A DNA stretch of 64,000 nt from Breoghania sp. Lineage in GTDB: Bacteria; Pseudomonadota; Alphaproteobacteria; Rhizobiales; Stappiaceae. Positions 29,443 to 38,667 of the stretch are shown in pieces. Within the stretch, counting starts at the first letter, position 1; each line of letters opens with the position of its first letter. Position numbers and translations under genes: made by a program. The notes under the pieces were generated by a model. It searched no databases and was not told the DNA's origin. It saw only the letters and a list, made by a program, of their open reading frames with translations. The stretch covers positions 1,798,001 to 1,862,000 of the forward strand of contig NZ_OY771475.1 in assembly GCF_963674635.1 (NCBI RefSeq). The letters run 5' to 3'.

Positions 29443-30318
29443 ATGGTGCCCAGCGCTCGGGTTGCCCCTTGCGATGACAAGGCTACACAGTGTATTTACT
29501 TTCCCTACGGAATCTCCCCCAATTATTCCCATTCATATTCTAAGAGATTTGCGGAGTTTCACCCCATCATGATATCATTGATGTCCAGCGAGAAGCTCCG
29601 CATTAACTTACTTCCAGGCAAGAGAAAAACACTTTTTGTAGCTTTCACAGGAATACTACATGGTATAATGGGAGATCGACCCGGAGAATTTATAAAATCG
29701 ACAAATAATAATGGCGAGTTCACCTCAATATACATATCAGATTTAAGTACATCATGGTACAACGATGAAGTCATACACGAATCTATAGTGCGCACCATTC
29801 GCGACATTCAGTCCAAATACGAAATCGAAGAAACTATTTTACTCGGAAATTCAATGGGTGGATACGGGGCCTTGCTTTTCTCGAGTGAGGTAAATGCCTC
29901 TTTGGTGATATCAATTGTGCCTCAATTCTCAGTTGACCCGAGCATTATACCATTTGATAAAAGGTGGTCCGTCTACCAGCAGAAAATTTCAAAATACCGC
30001 TCCGGGAATCTGAATGACCACATTAGCTCGCGCTGCCGCTACTTCGTGCTGGGCGCCGGTGAAGATCCGATTGACATGCAACATATCTCCATGATCAAGA
30101 ATGGAATTAATATTACGACATTCATTGTAAAGGCCAAACACGATCTTGCCGCAAAACTTAAAAATTCAGGTTCATTGAGATCTTTTTTTGACATGTGCCG
30201 CAAGAACAATCCAAACGCAGCTCTTATGTTGCTACAGACTGTTTACGGACACGCGGAAATCATGCCCTCAGACACCGCGCGCGCGCCAGCCAGCTTCTCT
30301 AACAGTATCACGGATTAA
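29443..30318 (+). CDS. alpha/beta-hydrolase-like protein
   Basis: A 291-residue protein whose centre carries a nucleophile elbow, LLGNSMGGYGALLF (serine at about residue 137), after a predicted beta strand, as in serine hydrolases. A possible catalytic histidine is in IVKAKHDLAAKLK, and an acid in VLGAGEDPID. No signal peptide is present. Similar polar GNSMGGYGA proteins occur in glycan and surface-polysaccharide loci of alphaproteobacteria, but I cannot name the substrate. DNA is strongly AT-rich for this genome, with codon use (ATA, TTA, AAA) unlike the neighbours. It probably entered together with the methyltransferase-like gene. Confidence 0.6.
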   Translation: MVPSARVAPCDDKATQCIYFPYGISPNYSHSYSKRFAEFHPIMISLMSSEKLRINLLPGKRKTLFVAFTGILHGIMGDRPGEFIKSTNNNGEFTSIYISDLSTSWYNDEVIHESIVRTIRDIQSKYEIEETILLGNSMGGYGALLFSSEVNASLVISIVPQFSVDPSIIPFDKRWSVYQQKISKYRSGNLNDHISSRCRYFVLGAGEDPIDMQHISMIKNGINITTFIVKAKHDLAAKLKNSGSLRSFFDMCRKNNPNAALMLLQTVYGHAEIMPSDTARAPASFSNSITD

Positions 30319-30462
30319 AGCCATGCTTTCGCAGCTTCTCGTTGACCGATCTGAGAAAAAGCACCCAGACATGATTGTTTGGGCGCCAACGTGACATATT
30401 TCCAAAGGTGAATTCCAGTATTCCCCCGATTGCGTGCCTGGCGGTATCGTTCCTCGGTTATG

Positions 30463-31905
30463 TCAGCCACACCAGGCTTCCTCGCTCAATGCTCCTGCGA
30501 CATCCCCCGGCAGATAGGTAGCTCCAGCTCCATTCACAAATACCGTGCCCCGCACACGAGCGAAGTACCGCTGTCCGGTCGCGTTGCCACTCCACACATT
30601 GTTCGGCAGGTAGACACAGCCCAAGGTGCTCGCGGCCGCAAATCGGGCCAGGAAGTTGGGGACCCCTGTCAGCGTGACTGTTCGCCCATAGACACTGATC
30701 AAGCCCCGCCCATCGGCATAGAAATGACATCCCCCACCGCCGATAATCGCGTAGTCGCCGATACCGTTGATCTCAGCTGAGCCGAGTGCATAGATATGCG
30801 CCTGGTTAAAGGCTGTGCCGACCTTGTCGAAGATGATGTTGCGAAAATCGAGGCGGCCGCTGTCCAGGTGGATACAGCGAGATATGCTGGTCGATCCGCC
30901 GATCTGAATGTGCCGAAGTTCCCATGTCCCGCGAATTCCCAGACCAAGAAACGCGGATCCAACCGAGGGCCTGACGATCACGTCAGAGGCGATGCCGCTG
31001 CGTCCCTGTATGAGGCACTTGCCGCCAATCAGGTCCTTCAGAACCACCATCTCCGCGTAGGTTCCTGCAGCCACCGAAATCGTGGCGGAGTGTCCGGCCA
31101 GATCGATCGCCGCCACTGCGTCGACACCACGCTGGATCGTGGCGAAAGCGGATCCAGCACTCATGCCGTCATTGGTATCGGCACCGGTCGCACCGTCCAC
31201 ATGGTAAGTGCGCGGTGCTTTCAGGGCCTCGCGCACCCCGGCGACACCGGAGGGGAACGACACAATACCGGTCGCGTGATCGATCTCCAGTGCGTCCATG
31301 TAGGTCGCGCCATCGGCGGAGACCTTCACCCGATAGTCGCCATCGCCAAAGAGGCCCGCCAGCGCGCGAGCCTGCCAGCCGACCTTGTAGGCATGCCCCG
31401 CATCCTTCACGTCGGCAGCCTTGTTCAGCGTCACCACCACATTTCCGGTGCCGGGCGTCACATCGTCGTGGGAGCAGATCACCTCATCGGATTTCACGGC
31501 AAGGCGCTGGGTCTCCGTGGCGGAGGTGCCAATACCAAGCCGAGGCAGATTCTGCAGGGCGAGTTGCGTGGCAAGGTCCACCCAGCCACCATTGGCGAAT
31601 ACAACAAACGTCTCCTCGTCGGCCACATGGGCCATAAGCCCCTCGAAAGCGTCATAAAAGCGCCAACCGCCGTCGATCATGGATGCGATCCGGCCCTCCT
31701 GCCCCGTCCAGTCGCCGGAAGCGGGACCAGCCACGAGATAGGCATCGCCATCGCTTTCCCCGCCTTGGGGCCCGGTGAGATCGCGGTCGAGCAGATTGAG
31801 CCCCACCCAAGTGTCGAGCAGAACGAGCGCCTCGTTATGGGTGACGTGTTTTGCCGATTGCGCCGCTTCCATCAGCGGCAGGGACAGGCGCGCAGTATCA
31901 GACAT
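30463..31905 (-). CDS. DUF2793 / beta-helix receptor-binding spike of the GTA
   Basis: A 480-residue structural protein. The N-terminal about 100 residues match the DUF2793 pattern (LSLPLMEAAQSAKHVTHNEAL, then WRFYDAFEGLMAHVADEETF) found in GTA and phage fibre or spike proteins. The C-terminal half (about 250-480) looks like a right-handed parallel beta-helix, starting TYHVDGATGADTNDGMSAGS and continuing with repeated short strands, as in pectate-lyase-like tailspikes. The likely role is binding or digesting a surface polysaccharide of the recipient cell. It overlaps the end of the TIM-barrel gene by eight bases. In Rhodobacter, head-spike proteins of the GTA are encoded elsewhere; here the candidate is in the cluster itself. 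Confidence 0.75.
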   Translation of the reverse strand: MSDTARLSLPLMEAAQSAKHVTHNEALVLLDTWVGLNLLDRDLTGPQGGESDGDAYLVAGPASGDWTGQEGRIASMIDGGWRFYDAFEGLMAHVADEETFVVFANGGWVDLATQLALQNLPRLGIGTSATETQRLAVKSDEVICSHDDVTPGTGNVVVTLNKAADVKDAGHAYKVGWQARALAGLFGDGDYRVKVSADGATYMDALEIDHATGIVSFPSGVAGVREALKAPRTYHVDGATGADTNDGMSAGSAFATIQRGVDAVAAIDLAGHSATISVAAGTYAEMVVLKDLIGGKCLIQGRSGIASDVIVRPSVGSAFLGLGIRGTWELRHIQIGGSTSISRCIHLDSGRLDFRNIIFDKVGTAFNQAHIYALGSAEINGIGDYAIIGGGGCHFYADGRGLISVYGRTVTLTGVPNFLARFAAASTLGCVYLPNNVWSGNATGQRYFARVRGTVFVNGAGATYLPGDVAGALSEEAWCG

Positions 31906-34900
31906 GAAGGGTGATCCTCCTCGGGGTTCCGGGACCAAAACTCGGCGAAATCTGACTGAGCGAGAGATGCAGCACGTCCGGCGGTGCGCCGAAGTCGCTC
32001 ATCTGATCGGAGACGGGGTAGCTTGCTTGCGGATCGGAGACTGTGATTGTGCGAAGCGTCGTGCCGCCGGGGGCATCGAGGATATCCAGACGGTAGCTTT
32101 CCACCTCCTCCGCCAGAGGAACTTCCGCCTGTGCCCAGCTGTCGCCGCCAATCCGCGTCCGGCGCAGCCATGTGATCGTGATGTCGCCGGACGGCGCGCG
32201 CCGCGCCGTCACATGAACCGGCGCATAGGGGCGGAACTTGACACCCTCCACAGCAAACCGGAGCGAAGTGACCGCCTCATCGTCGAGGGCCCGACCAAGC
32301 GGAGCGACGCGCCAGTGAAGCGGCAGCGCGAGACGATCCAGTCCCACATCGATCAATGGCAGGGCTGCGTCGATCAGCACGAAGGAGGCGCGCGCCGATG
32401 CGCCCGCCGCCATGGCCGCATCGGTGCCCGCCTGGGCACGCAACAAGCCGCTCAGCCGCCATTCATTGACGCCCGTCAGTTCTGCCTGGGCGAATTGCAC
32501 GACCTCCCAGCCGCCGTCATCACAACGGATGGCGGCAACATTCGCACCCGCCAGCACATCCAGTTCGGCACGAGAGGAAAGCGCACCGCCGTAAAGCCGG
32601 ACATTGATGGTATTGACCCGATCCCAGCGCCCGGTTGGGCCGGGATAGAGCCTGGCCGAAAGCTCGCCCATGGTGGCGGGCTGGGTGATTTCGGCGACAG
32701 CCTCAAACCCTTCCCCGCTTGCCGAACGCCACACCGCCATGCCACCGAGCCATGGCCGTGCGAAGGCGGCCGCCCGAAAGGCCGTCGCCGACTCGTCTCC
32801 CTTCAGAAGCGGCAGGTCGAGGAACTCCACGGCGGGGGCTGCCGCCGCGCTTGGAAGCGCGGAGCGGCGCGCAAGGGATGCGGGTGGGCGTTCGCGCAGG
32901 AGATCGGGCGCGGCACTCACGCCCTCGATACGGCGCATCGCCCCATCCTCGATGCCGGAAATGCGGACGAGCTTTCCCTCAAGGCGAATGAGATCCCCCG
33001 GCTCCAGCGACAGGGCTTGCACACCGCCGGAGGGAGGAAGGGCGAGAGCATAGCGTTCGCGCCCCGCCCAGGCATCGCGAAGGCGGGCCTCCGCGGTCAC
33101 TTGCATCAAACCGACATCGGCTGCGACATTCAGATCGGCGTCCGTGACACGACGGCTCCGGCCCGCAAGCCGCCGCGAGGCGACGGAGACACGGGCAAAA
33201 TCCTGCAAGGGGTCGGTAAAGGTCAGTCTGACTTCCGCGGGCAACTCCGATTCCTGCGCCCGCGTGATGCTCACCAGCGCGGTTTCCGCATTGCTTTCGG
33301 CAAGGTCACCGCGCGAGAGCTCTAGTGGACGGGTAAGGCGCGAACGGAAGACAAGCGCGGTACCGGTATCGGCGACAACGAAGCCGAAGGTCTCGGCCAA
33401 TTGTTCCAGCACCGCCCGCGCACTCGTTGGTCCCGGGATGACAAAACCGTCAGCGCCCCTGGCAGGCGCGGCAATATCGAGATCGTTCATCCCGACGCCG
33501 AAATCGGCGAGAATTTCCCGCAGAAGCCCGTCGAGATCGGCCCCGCCCAGCCGTCCGTTCAGCCAATGGCCGAGCTGCCAGTTCTCGCCATCCGACCAGC
33601 TGCCGAGATCGGCGGGAAAGGCGGGCCACGGACGCACGTCCCAGGCCCAGAGCTGGATGGCGCCGGCATCAACCATTCTCCCGCCATAGACAGGCGAGAC
33701 CGGATTATCCCCCATACCGAAATCCGGATGATCGCCGGACCACCAGCTCAGGGATGCTTCCAGCGCCCGGCGCTGCTGGCCATCATCGCGCGCACCGTTG
33801 GAAAAGTGCGGCAGCGCACTCTCCGACGATTTCGGGTCGTAGAAGACATTGGGCTGGTTCGCCCCGCGGTCGATGGCGGGAAAGCCGAGTTCGGTCAACC
33901 ATATGGGCTTTGATCGGGGCACCCAGCCAGTTGGCGTTGCCGCCTCCACCCCAGCACGGCGGTCGTGGTGGACATTCGACCACCAGCCCACCAGGTCTTT
34001 TGCCCGGTACACCCAGGGCTTGCCACGGGTTCCATCCGAGATGGCCGTGCGGATATTGGCGAGGCGATCCGCTTCGCTCTCGTAATACCAGTCGAAATAC
34101 TCCCCGCCCGCAATACGTGAGCGCAGATAGGCCATGTCATATGGATCGAGCGCCCCGGCACTGTCCGCATGCTCCCCGTCACGCCAATCCGTCAGGGGCG
34201 CATAGAAGTCGATGCCGAGAAAATCGATATCGGAAGACGACCACAACGGATCGAGGTGAAAGGTGACATCGCCCGAGCCGTCGTCGGGGCGGTGACTGGC
34301 GAATTCCGACCAGTCGGCGGCGTAGGAGAGCGCGCAAGCCTCCCCCAGCACCGAACGCACATCGGCGGCGAGCGCAACTTGCGCATCGACAAAGGGATAC
34401 CCGTCATCGGAGCGCACGGTCGTCAGCGCGCGCATTTCCGATCCGATCAGAAAGGCGTCCACCCCGCCCGCCGCCGCCGCCAGATGGGCGTAATGCAAGA
34501 TGAAGCGCCGCCAGGACCATTCCGCCGGGCCGGAATAGGAAATGGTCAAGGGGCCCGCAGTGAAATCGCCGGGGGCTGCCGCCCCAACGAAATCCGCCAC
34601 CTGCGAGGCCGCGTCCGCGGTCCCGTCCGGGCTTGAAGGCTGACCGGCTGCCGGGTGACAGGTGATGCGCCCGCGCCAGGGATAGGCCGCCTGCTCGCTG
34701 CCGCCGAAAGGATCGGCCAGACCATTGCTCTCCGGCACATCCATCAGCACGAAGGGATAGAGCGTTACCTTCAGTCCGCGCGCCTTCAGGTCCCGGATTG
34801 CGTCCATCACGCTCACATCGGCGGGCGTACCGCCATAGGCGGGCCGTCCGTCCTTTTGCGAGACGGCTTGCGCCTGTGGGCGGGCAAGACCACCCGAGGC

Positions 34901-35815
34901 CCAGATCACACCGGCGCTTCGGGTGACATGATCCTCCACCATGGGGCGGATCTGGCAGGTCCCGCAGCGCAGATCCGTGCCGAACCATGAAACCACCAGC
35001 GCCACACGTTCTAGATTGGGGCAAAGCGCCTGAAGCTCATCGAGCGAGGCTTCCCAGTCAGTTCCCGCATGGACGACATGACGATTGGCGAGCGCGCTTG
35101 TTCCGGCCCCCGCATTGAGCTTCACCTGCCTGCCCGCATAAACGAATTCACCCGCCCCGGGGATCAGGCAGACGGAACGCACCATCGGCTCAAGCCGTCC
35201 GACCGCGCGCACCACCTCCACGGCAATCTGCGGCAGGCGATTGCCAAAGCTTGTAAGCGGCAGACGCTCGAAAACGAGATAAGCCGTTCCGCGATAAGCC
35301 GGTGCGCGCGACGTGCCCTGTTTCGCCTCGATCAGCGGGTCCGGCTCCTGCGTTTCATCACCACGATACCGGCGGATCGTCAGGCGTGAGGTGTCGAGCA
35401 ACTTGCCGTCCGCCCAGATCCGCCCGAAATGACTGACCGAACCTTCGCAAAGCGCCACGGCGAAATTGCCGTAATAGGAATAGCTGGTGACCTCTGTTGC
35501 GGAACCGCCCCCGCCCCCCTTGCCGCCCGATTGCTCCTCGCGTTTCACAACCTCCTCGAACCGGGTCGCCCAGATGACCTGCCCCGTCAGGCGAGAACGC
35601 CCGTAAAGGCGCGGGATGGACGCCCCTTGCGTGGAGGCTTGCACATCGAGATCGGCGAGCCTGGCGCCCTCGACACGGGTTTTTGAGCCGAAAAGCCGTT
35701 GGTCGATGGCCTGACCGGCAAGAGCGCCAGCCGTGCGCCCGATCAGGCCGCCGATCGGGCCGCCGATTGCCGTGCCGACCGCCTGGCCGATGGTGGAAAG
35801 GACAAGAGTAGCCAT
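31898..35815 (-). CDS. GTA TIM-barrel host-specificity/baseplate protein (gp15-like)
   Basis: A 1305-residue distal tail protein equivalent to Rhodobacter GTA orf15. The N-terminus has a glycine-rich membrane-like segment (GQAVGTAIGGPIGGLIGRTA), as in family members. The central GTA TIM-barrel/glycosidase-like region (about 400-720) contains GWVPRSKPIWLTELGFPAIDRG. A phage tail 'putative host specificity' domain follows (about 780-1000), and the C-terminal part carries fibronectin-like strands. It forms the central tail hub or fibre that contacts and probably digests the recipient envelope. It begins in a TGATG junction with the NlpC/P60 gene. Length is normal for the family. Confidence 0.92.
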   Translation of the reverse strand: MATLVLSTIGQAVGTAIGGPIGGLIGRTAGALAGQAIDQRLFGSKTRVEGARLADLDVQASTQGASIPRLYGRSRLTGQVIWATRFEEVVKREEQSGGKGGGGGSATEVTSYSYYGNFAVALCEGSVSHFGRIWADGKLLDTSRLTIRRYRGDETQEPDPLIEAKQGTSRAPAYRGTAYLVFERLPLTSFGNRLPQIAVEVVRAVGRLEPMVRSVCLIPGAGEFVYAGRQVKLNAGAGTSALANRHVVHAGTDWEASLDELQALCPNLERVALVVSWFGTDLRCGTCQIRPMVEDHVTRSAGVIWASGGLARPQAQAVSQKDGRPAYGGTPADVSVMDAIRDLKARGLKVTLYPFVLMDVPESNGLADPFGGSEQAAYPWRGRITCHPAAGQPSSPDGTADAASQVADFVGAAAPGDFTAGPLTISYSGPAEWSWRRFILHYAHLAAAAGGVDAFLIGSEMRALTTVRSDDGYPFVDAQVALAADVRSVLGEACALSYAADWSEFASHRPDDGSGDVTFHLDPLWSSSDIDFLGIDFYAPLTDWRDGEHADSAGALDPYDMAYLRSRIAGGEYFDWYYESEADRLANIRTAISDGTRGKPWVYRAKDLVGWWSNVHHDRRAGVEAATPTGWVPRSKPIWLTELGFPAIDRGANQPNVFYDPKSSESALPHFSNGARDDGQQRRALEASLSWWSGDHPDFGMGDNPVSPVYGGRMVDAGAIQLWAWDVRPWPAFPADLGSWSDGENWQLGHWLNGRLGGADLDGLLREILADFGVGMNDLDIAAPARGADGFVIPGPTSARAVLEQLAETFGFVVADTGTALVFRSRLTRPLELSRGDLAESNAETALVSITRAQESELPAEVRLTFTDPLQDFARVSVASRRLAGRSRRVTDADLNVAADVGLMQVTAEARLRDAWAGRERYALALPPSGGVQALSLEPGDLIRLEGKLVRISGIEDGAMRRIEGVSAAPDLLRERPPASLARRSALPSAAAAPAVEFLDLPLLKGDESATAFRAAAFARPWLGGMAVWRSASGEGFEAVAEITQPATMGELSARLYPGPTGRWDRVNTINVRLYGGALSSRAELDVLAGANVAAIRCDDGGWEVVQFAQAELTGVNEWRLSGLLRAQAGTDAAMAAGASARASFVLIDAALPLIDVGLDRLALPLHWRVAPLGRALDDEAVTSLRFAVEGVKFRPYAPVHVTARRAPSGDITITWLRRTRIGGDSWAQAEVPLAEEVESYRLDILDAPGGTTLRTITVSDPQASYPVSDQMSDFGAPPDVLHLSLSQISPSFGPGTPRRITLHV

Positions 35816-36273
35816 CACGCACTCACATTGGGAAAGCGGAAGACAAAGACGAGACGGCGACGCCACCAGCCGCCGAGCCGGGTTTCGGTGACTGAGGCCG
35901 CCTCATAGGCGTGGATGAAGGTGCCGGACGCACCGTCGCCGCTGGCAAGGATGCCGGTGTGCTTGGCGGGCGCGCCATGCGCAAAGCGGAAGAGCAACAC
36001 GTCACCGGGACGTGCCGCCTCGATGGCGACCGGGTGAAGATGCGCTCTGGCGGCCGCCAACAATTGCTCGCGCCCGCCCGCTTCCGCCCAATCGGGCGTA
36101 TAGGCGGGCATGGGGGCGGGCTCGCTCCCGTGAAAGGCGCGCCAGACGCCGCGAATGAGGCCGAGGCAATCCGCGCCCACGCCTTTCAGCGATGCCTGAT
36201 GGCGATAGGGCGTGGCGAGCCAGTCCCGCGCCTCGGCAACGAGGGCGGCCCGCGTGTAGCTGAGCTGTGTCAT
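35815..36273 (-). CDS. GTA NlpC/P60 cell-wall peptidase (gp14-like)
   Basis: Tail-tip peptidase of 152 residues equivalent to GTA orf14, which opens peptidoglycan cross-links of the recipient during DNA entry. The catalytic cysteine is in GVGADCLGLI (Cys36), and the histidine of the pair is in PAKHTGIL. The family start WLATPYRHQAS is clear. It is coupled by TGATG to the TIM-barrel gene. A 306-base gap containing a repeat element separates it from the DUF2163 gene upstream. Confidence 0.92.
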   Translation of the reverse strand: MTQLSYTRAALVAEARDWLATPYRHQASLKGVGADCLGLIRGVWRAFHGSEPAPMPAYTPDWAEAGGREQLLAAARAHLHPVAIEAARPGDVLLFRFAHGAPAKHTGILASGDGASGTFIHAYEAASVTETRLGGWWRRRLVFVFRFPNVSA

Positions 36274-36365
36274 GGGATGCCGGATCTGCTGGAGGAAGGG
36301 CGGGAACGGGAGCGACCGGAGTGTGGGGTTCGGCCAGAGTGTCGTTAGGCCAGAGTGTGGGGCCT

Positions 36366-36526
36366 ATCCTTCGAGACGGCCCTATCGGGCCTCCTCAGGA
36401 TGACGTTGTGGGTGTGGCGGGTCTCCTCGGGATGACGTCGTGGGTGTGACGGACTTCCCAGATGCCGAAAACCATCAACACGGGAACGTCATCCTGAGGA
36501 GGTCGCAAAGCGACCGTCTCGAAGGA
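36366..36526. repeat. RIME-like palindromic intergenic repeat pair with a tandem partial copy
   Basis: Two imperfect inverted copies of a 40-base element occupy 36366-36405 and 36487-36526. Each folds as ATCCT...AGGAT outside and a GC stem inside. The inner stems differ (GGCCC/GGGCC at left, GGTCGC/GCGACC at right) while pairing is kept in both. Between them a 32-base segment beginning CTCCTCAGGATGACGT... is repeated in tandem (36390-36421 and 36422-36453). Such elements are widespread in intergenic DNA of rhizobia and relatives. They fill the only sizeable gap between tail genes (36274-36579), which otherwise holds nothing coding. Confidence 0.8.
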
Positions 36527-36579
36527 TCGGCCACGTCGCATATTCCCGCTCTCGTCCGGGGCAGCCCCCGCCGAATGCC

Positions 36580-37488
36580 CTAGTCGACCAGCTTGCCGCC
36601 GTCGTTCACGCCGGTGTCGCGCGTGGGATAGGAAAGCGCGAAGTCGTTTCCGGGCATATGCGGAAAGCCCCGGAAATTCTCGATATTTGCGAATTTTGCT
36701 CGGCAGGTCACAGCCCGCTTGTCACAACCTGCCGTGACAGTGAAGGCATCCCCGATGGCGATAGGCGCGGAAGGCGCAAGCCACAGATCAAGCACCGCGC
36801 CCGCCACCTGCGTACCATGGGAGGCCACCTCCATCGCGCGGCCCGCATTCGCCCCGGTTGCCCAACGCAACAGCCCGCGCGCAAAGAAGTCCTCCTCAAA
36901 ACCGTCGATCCCGGCAACCAGGATGCGCCGCTCTCCCGTGACCGCGCTCACCACGCCGGAGCCGCGCAATCCGGCCGCCTCAAGATCGACACCGCAGCGC
37001 GCATCGCCCAGATCGGCATCGCAGACATGGGAAAAGACCCGCCCGCGCACTTCCTCAAGACCTTGTGCCAGGGAACGCAATTCCGCCCGGAAAGCACCAT
37101 CGGCCCGCGTGACCTCGCCGATTTCGGCCACCTGCATCAGAACGCGTTCCTCAGGAGCCGCCCAATTGACCCGCCACACCTCGATGCGTGCGCGGTCCCA
37201 CAGCCCTGCAGACAGATCGGCCTCCGACAACAGGGCATTGGAAAGCACCAGATCGTTCAGCGCGCCGGAGATCTCGCTGCCGCCCACCGCCAGCCCCGGC
37301 CCGGTCGAGACCTCGCTCGCCTCCGGTCCACTGTCGGCCAGATAGGTCACGCCCTCGAAAACAAGATCTTCGTCGTGATCGGTGAAGCCCAGCACGACGC
37401 CATCGCCGCGCGTGGCTTTCCAGCAGGTGGCGAGCGTCGTCGCGCTGCCCGACAGATGTTGGGCAAGGCCGGGATCGAGCGTCTTCAT
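36580..37488 (-). CDS. GTA distal tail protein, DUF2163 (gp13-like)
   Basis: A 302-residue tail hub component equivalent to GTA orf13. The family pattern is visible: ATTLATCWKATRGDGVVLGFTDHDEDL at the start and, in the C-terminal half, cysteine-containing blocks (HVCDADLGDARCG; AGCDKRAVTCRAKFANIENF) ending in FRGFPHMPGND. Four cysteines there resemble the metal-binding cluster of this family. The start ATG at 37488 overlaps the DUF2460 stop by four bases (ATGA). A longer open frame upstream to 37827 lies inside the DUF2460 gene and is a shadow. Confidence 0.92.
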   Translation of the reverse strand: MKTLDPGLAQHLSGSATTLATCWKATRGDGVVLGFTDHDEDLVFEGVTYLADSGPEASEVSTGPGLAVGGSEISGALNDLVLSNALLSEADLSAGLWDRARIEVWRVNWAAPEERVLMQVAEIGEVTRADGAFRAELRSLAQGLEEVRGRVFSHVCDADLGDARCGVDLEAAGLRGSGVVSAVTGERRILVAGIDGFEEDFFARGLLRWATGANAGRAMEVASHGTQVAGAVLDLWLAPSAPIAIGDAFTVTAGCDKRAVTCRAKFANIENFRGFPHMPGNDFALSYPTRDTGVNDGGKLVD

Positions 37489-38129
37489 GGGCGGATCTCC
37501 ACGATGGGCACCTGCGGGATTTCGCCCGCCTCGAAATGGCTGAGAGAGATGTCGAGCCGGTCGGTGTCGAAACGCACCGGCACATCGAAACTGAACCCCG
37601 CGCTCACGACCACACCGGAAGCCGGGACCGCCCCCGCCTGGAAGGTTATGAGACCCGTTGTCTCGTCGAGGGCAAAGCCGGATGTCTGCTCCACCCCATC
37701 CAGCGCCACGCGCACCGTGCCTGCCACGGGTTTCGAGATCGAACGCCGATAGGCGGCCGCACCCGTTCCATACGTCTTGGCAAGGCCAAACGCGGCTGTC
37801 TCGCCGTCCCCGGTGCCCAATGCGCAATCGGTCGGGGTCGGCTTTCGGGAGGGCAGACAGGATTTCCAGTCCAGCGGATCGCGAAAGCGAAAGCCGTAGA
37901 GCCGTCCGCGCCGTTCCTCGAAAAAGGCGACGACGGCAGCCAGGTCATCGAAACTGCGAATTCCGTAGCCCGCATCGTAGCGGCGGCGCGAGCGCGCCCA
38001 GCGCGCATTGCGGCTTTCGCCACCGGATCCGAGCGCAACGATATCCGTGCGCCGTTCCGGCCCGCCGGTCGAGCCGAAGCCGACTGCGACGGGAAACCGC
38101 ACCTCATGAAATGATCTGATGCTCGTCAT
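37485..38129 (-). CDS. GTA distal tail protein, DUF2460 (gp12-like)
   Basis: A 214-residue tail protein equivalent to GTA orf12, forming the distal tail ring. Family landmarks are the N-terminal FHEVRFPVAVGFGSTGGPER, the middle RRYDAGYGIRSFDDLAAVVAFFEERRGRLYGFRFRDPLDWKS, and the C-terminal FDVPVRFDTDRLDI. It is coupled to the DUF2163 gene by a four-base overlap. The gap to the tape-measure gene upstream is 538 bases and contains a DUF465 gene on the opposite strand, a break in an otherwise compact run. Confidence 0.92.
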   Translation of the reverse strand: MTSIRSFHEVRFPVAVGFGSTGGPERRTDIVALGSGGESRNARWARSRRRYDAGYGIRSFDDLAAVVAFFEERRGRLYGFRFRDPLDWKSCLPSRKPTPTDCALGTGDGETAAFGLAKTYGTGAAAYRRSISKPVAGTVRVALDGVEQTSGFALDETTGLITFQAGAVPASGVVVSAGFSFDVPVRFDTDRLDISLSHFEAGEIPQVPIVEIRP

Positions 38130-38223
38130 GGCTCACTTTGCCCCGGCAATTTGATTTGGGTCATGTCGCCCGCGACCAAGGCCGCGCAACAATCGTTTCC
38201 GGATGGAGGAGGAGGAGACGCCC

Positions 38224-38475
38224 ATGACGCATGTGCCGCATGAGCTGCAGGAGGAATTCCCCGAAGCCGCAGAGGTTCTGCATCAGCTGAAAATGGCCAA
38301 TCCCCATTTTCAGACGCTGGCGGAACGCTATGCGCAGGTAAATCACGAGATCCACCTCATCGAGAGCGAGGTGCAGCCCGCAAGCGATGTGGCGGCTGAG
38401 GATCTCAAGAAGGAACGCCTCGTCCTCAAGGACGAGATCGCCGACCTGTTGCGCGACGCTGGCGCGATCGGCTGA
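38224..38475 (+). CDS. DUF465/YdcH-family small protein inside the GTA tail genes
   Basis: An 83-residue charged helical protein (MTHVPHELQEEFPEAAEVLHQL...) of the DUF465 family. It has the typical HFQTLAERYAQVNHEIHLIE helix and a second helix LKKERLVLKDEIADLLRDA, which together form an antiparallel hairpin. Molecular function of the family is unsettled. A strong ribosome site (GGAGGAGGAG) precedes the ATG. It is transcribed against all surrounding GTA genes and divides the tape-measure gene from the DUF2460 gene, so it is probably a host gene caught in or inserted into the locus rather than a particle component. Confidence 0.82.
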   Translation: MTHVPHELQEEFPEAAEVLHQLKMANPHFQTLAERYAQVNHEIHLIESEVQPASDVAAEDLKKERLVLKDEIADLLRDAGAIG

Positions 38476-38667
38476 TCAGGCTTGGGCGGATTGTGAAATT
38501 TCGCCCGATTGAAATTGACGAATTTCATTCCGCCGCGCTCAGCGGTCATCCAAGATGGCCAAAGTGGGTAATGGCATCAACCAGGCCTCCGGGACGGACT
38601 TCCCCTCCCCTCCCCGTGCCGGAGACCCACGCACCGCCGCCGCAGCCCCTCCTCGCGGTGGGTGGTG

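Noticed and set aside
30796..33325. Long plus-strand frames opposite the spike and TIM-barrel genes
   Set aside because: Both minus-strand genes have clear families and overlap in the GTA order; these are shadows.
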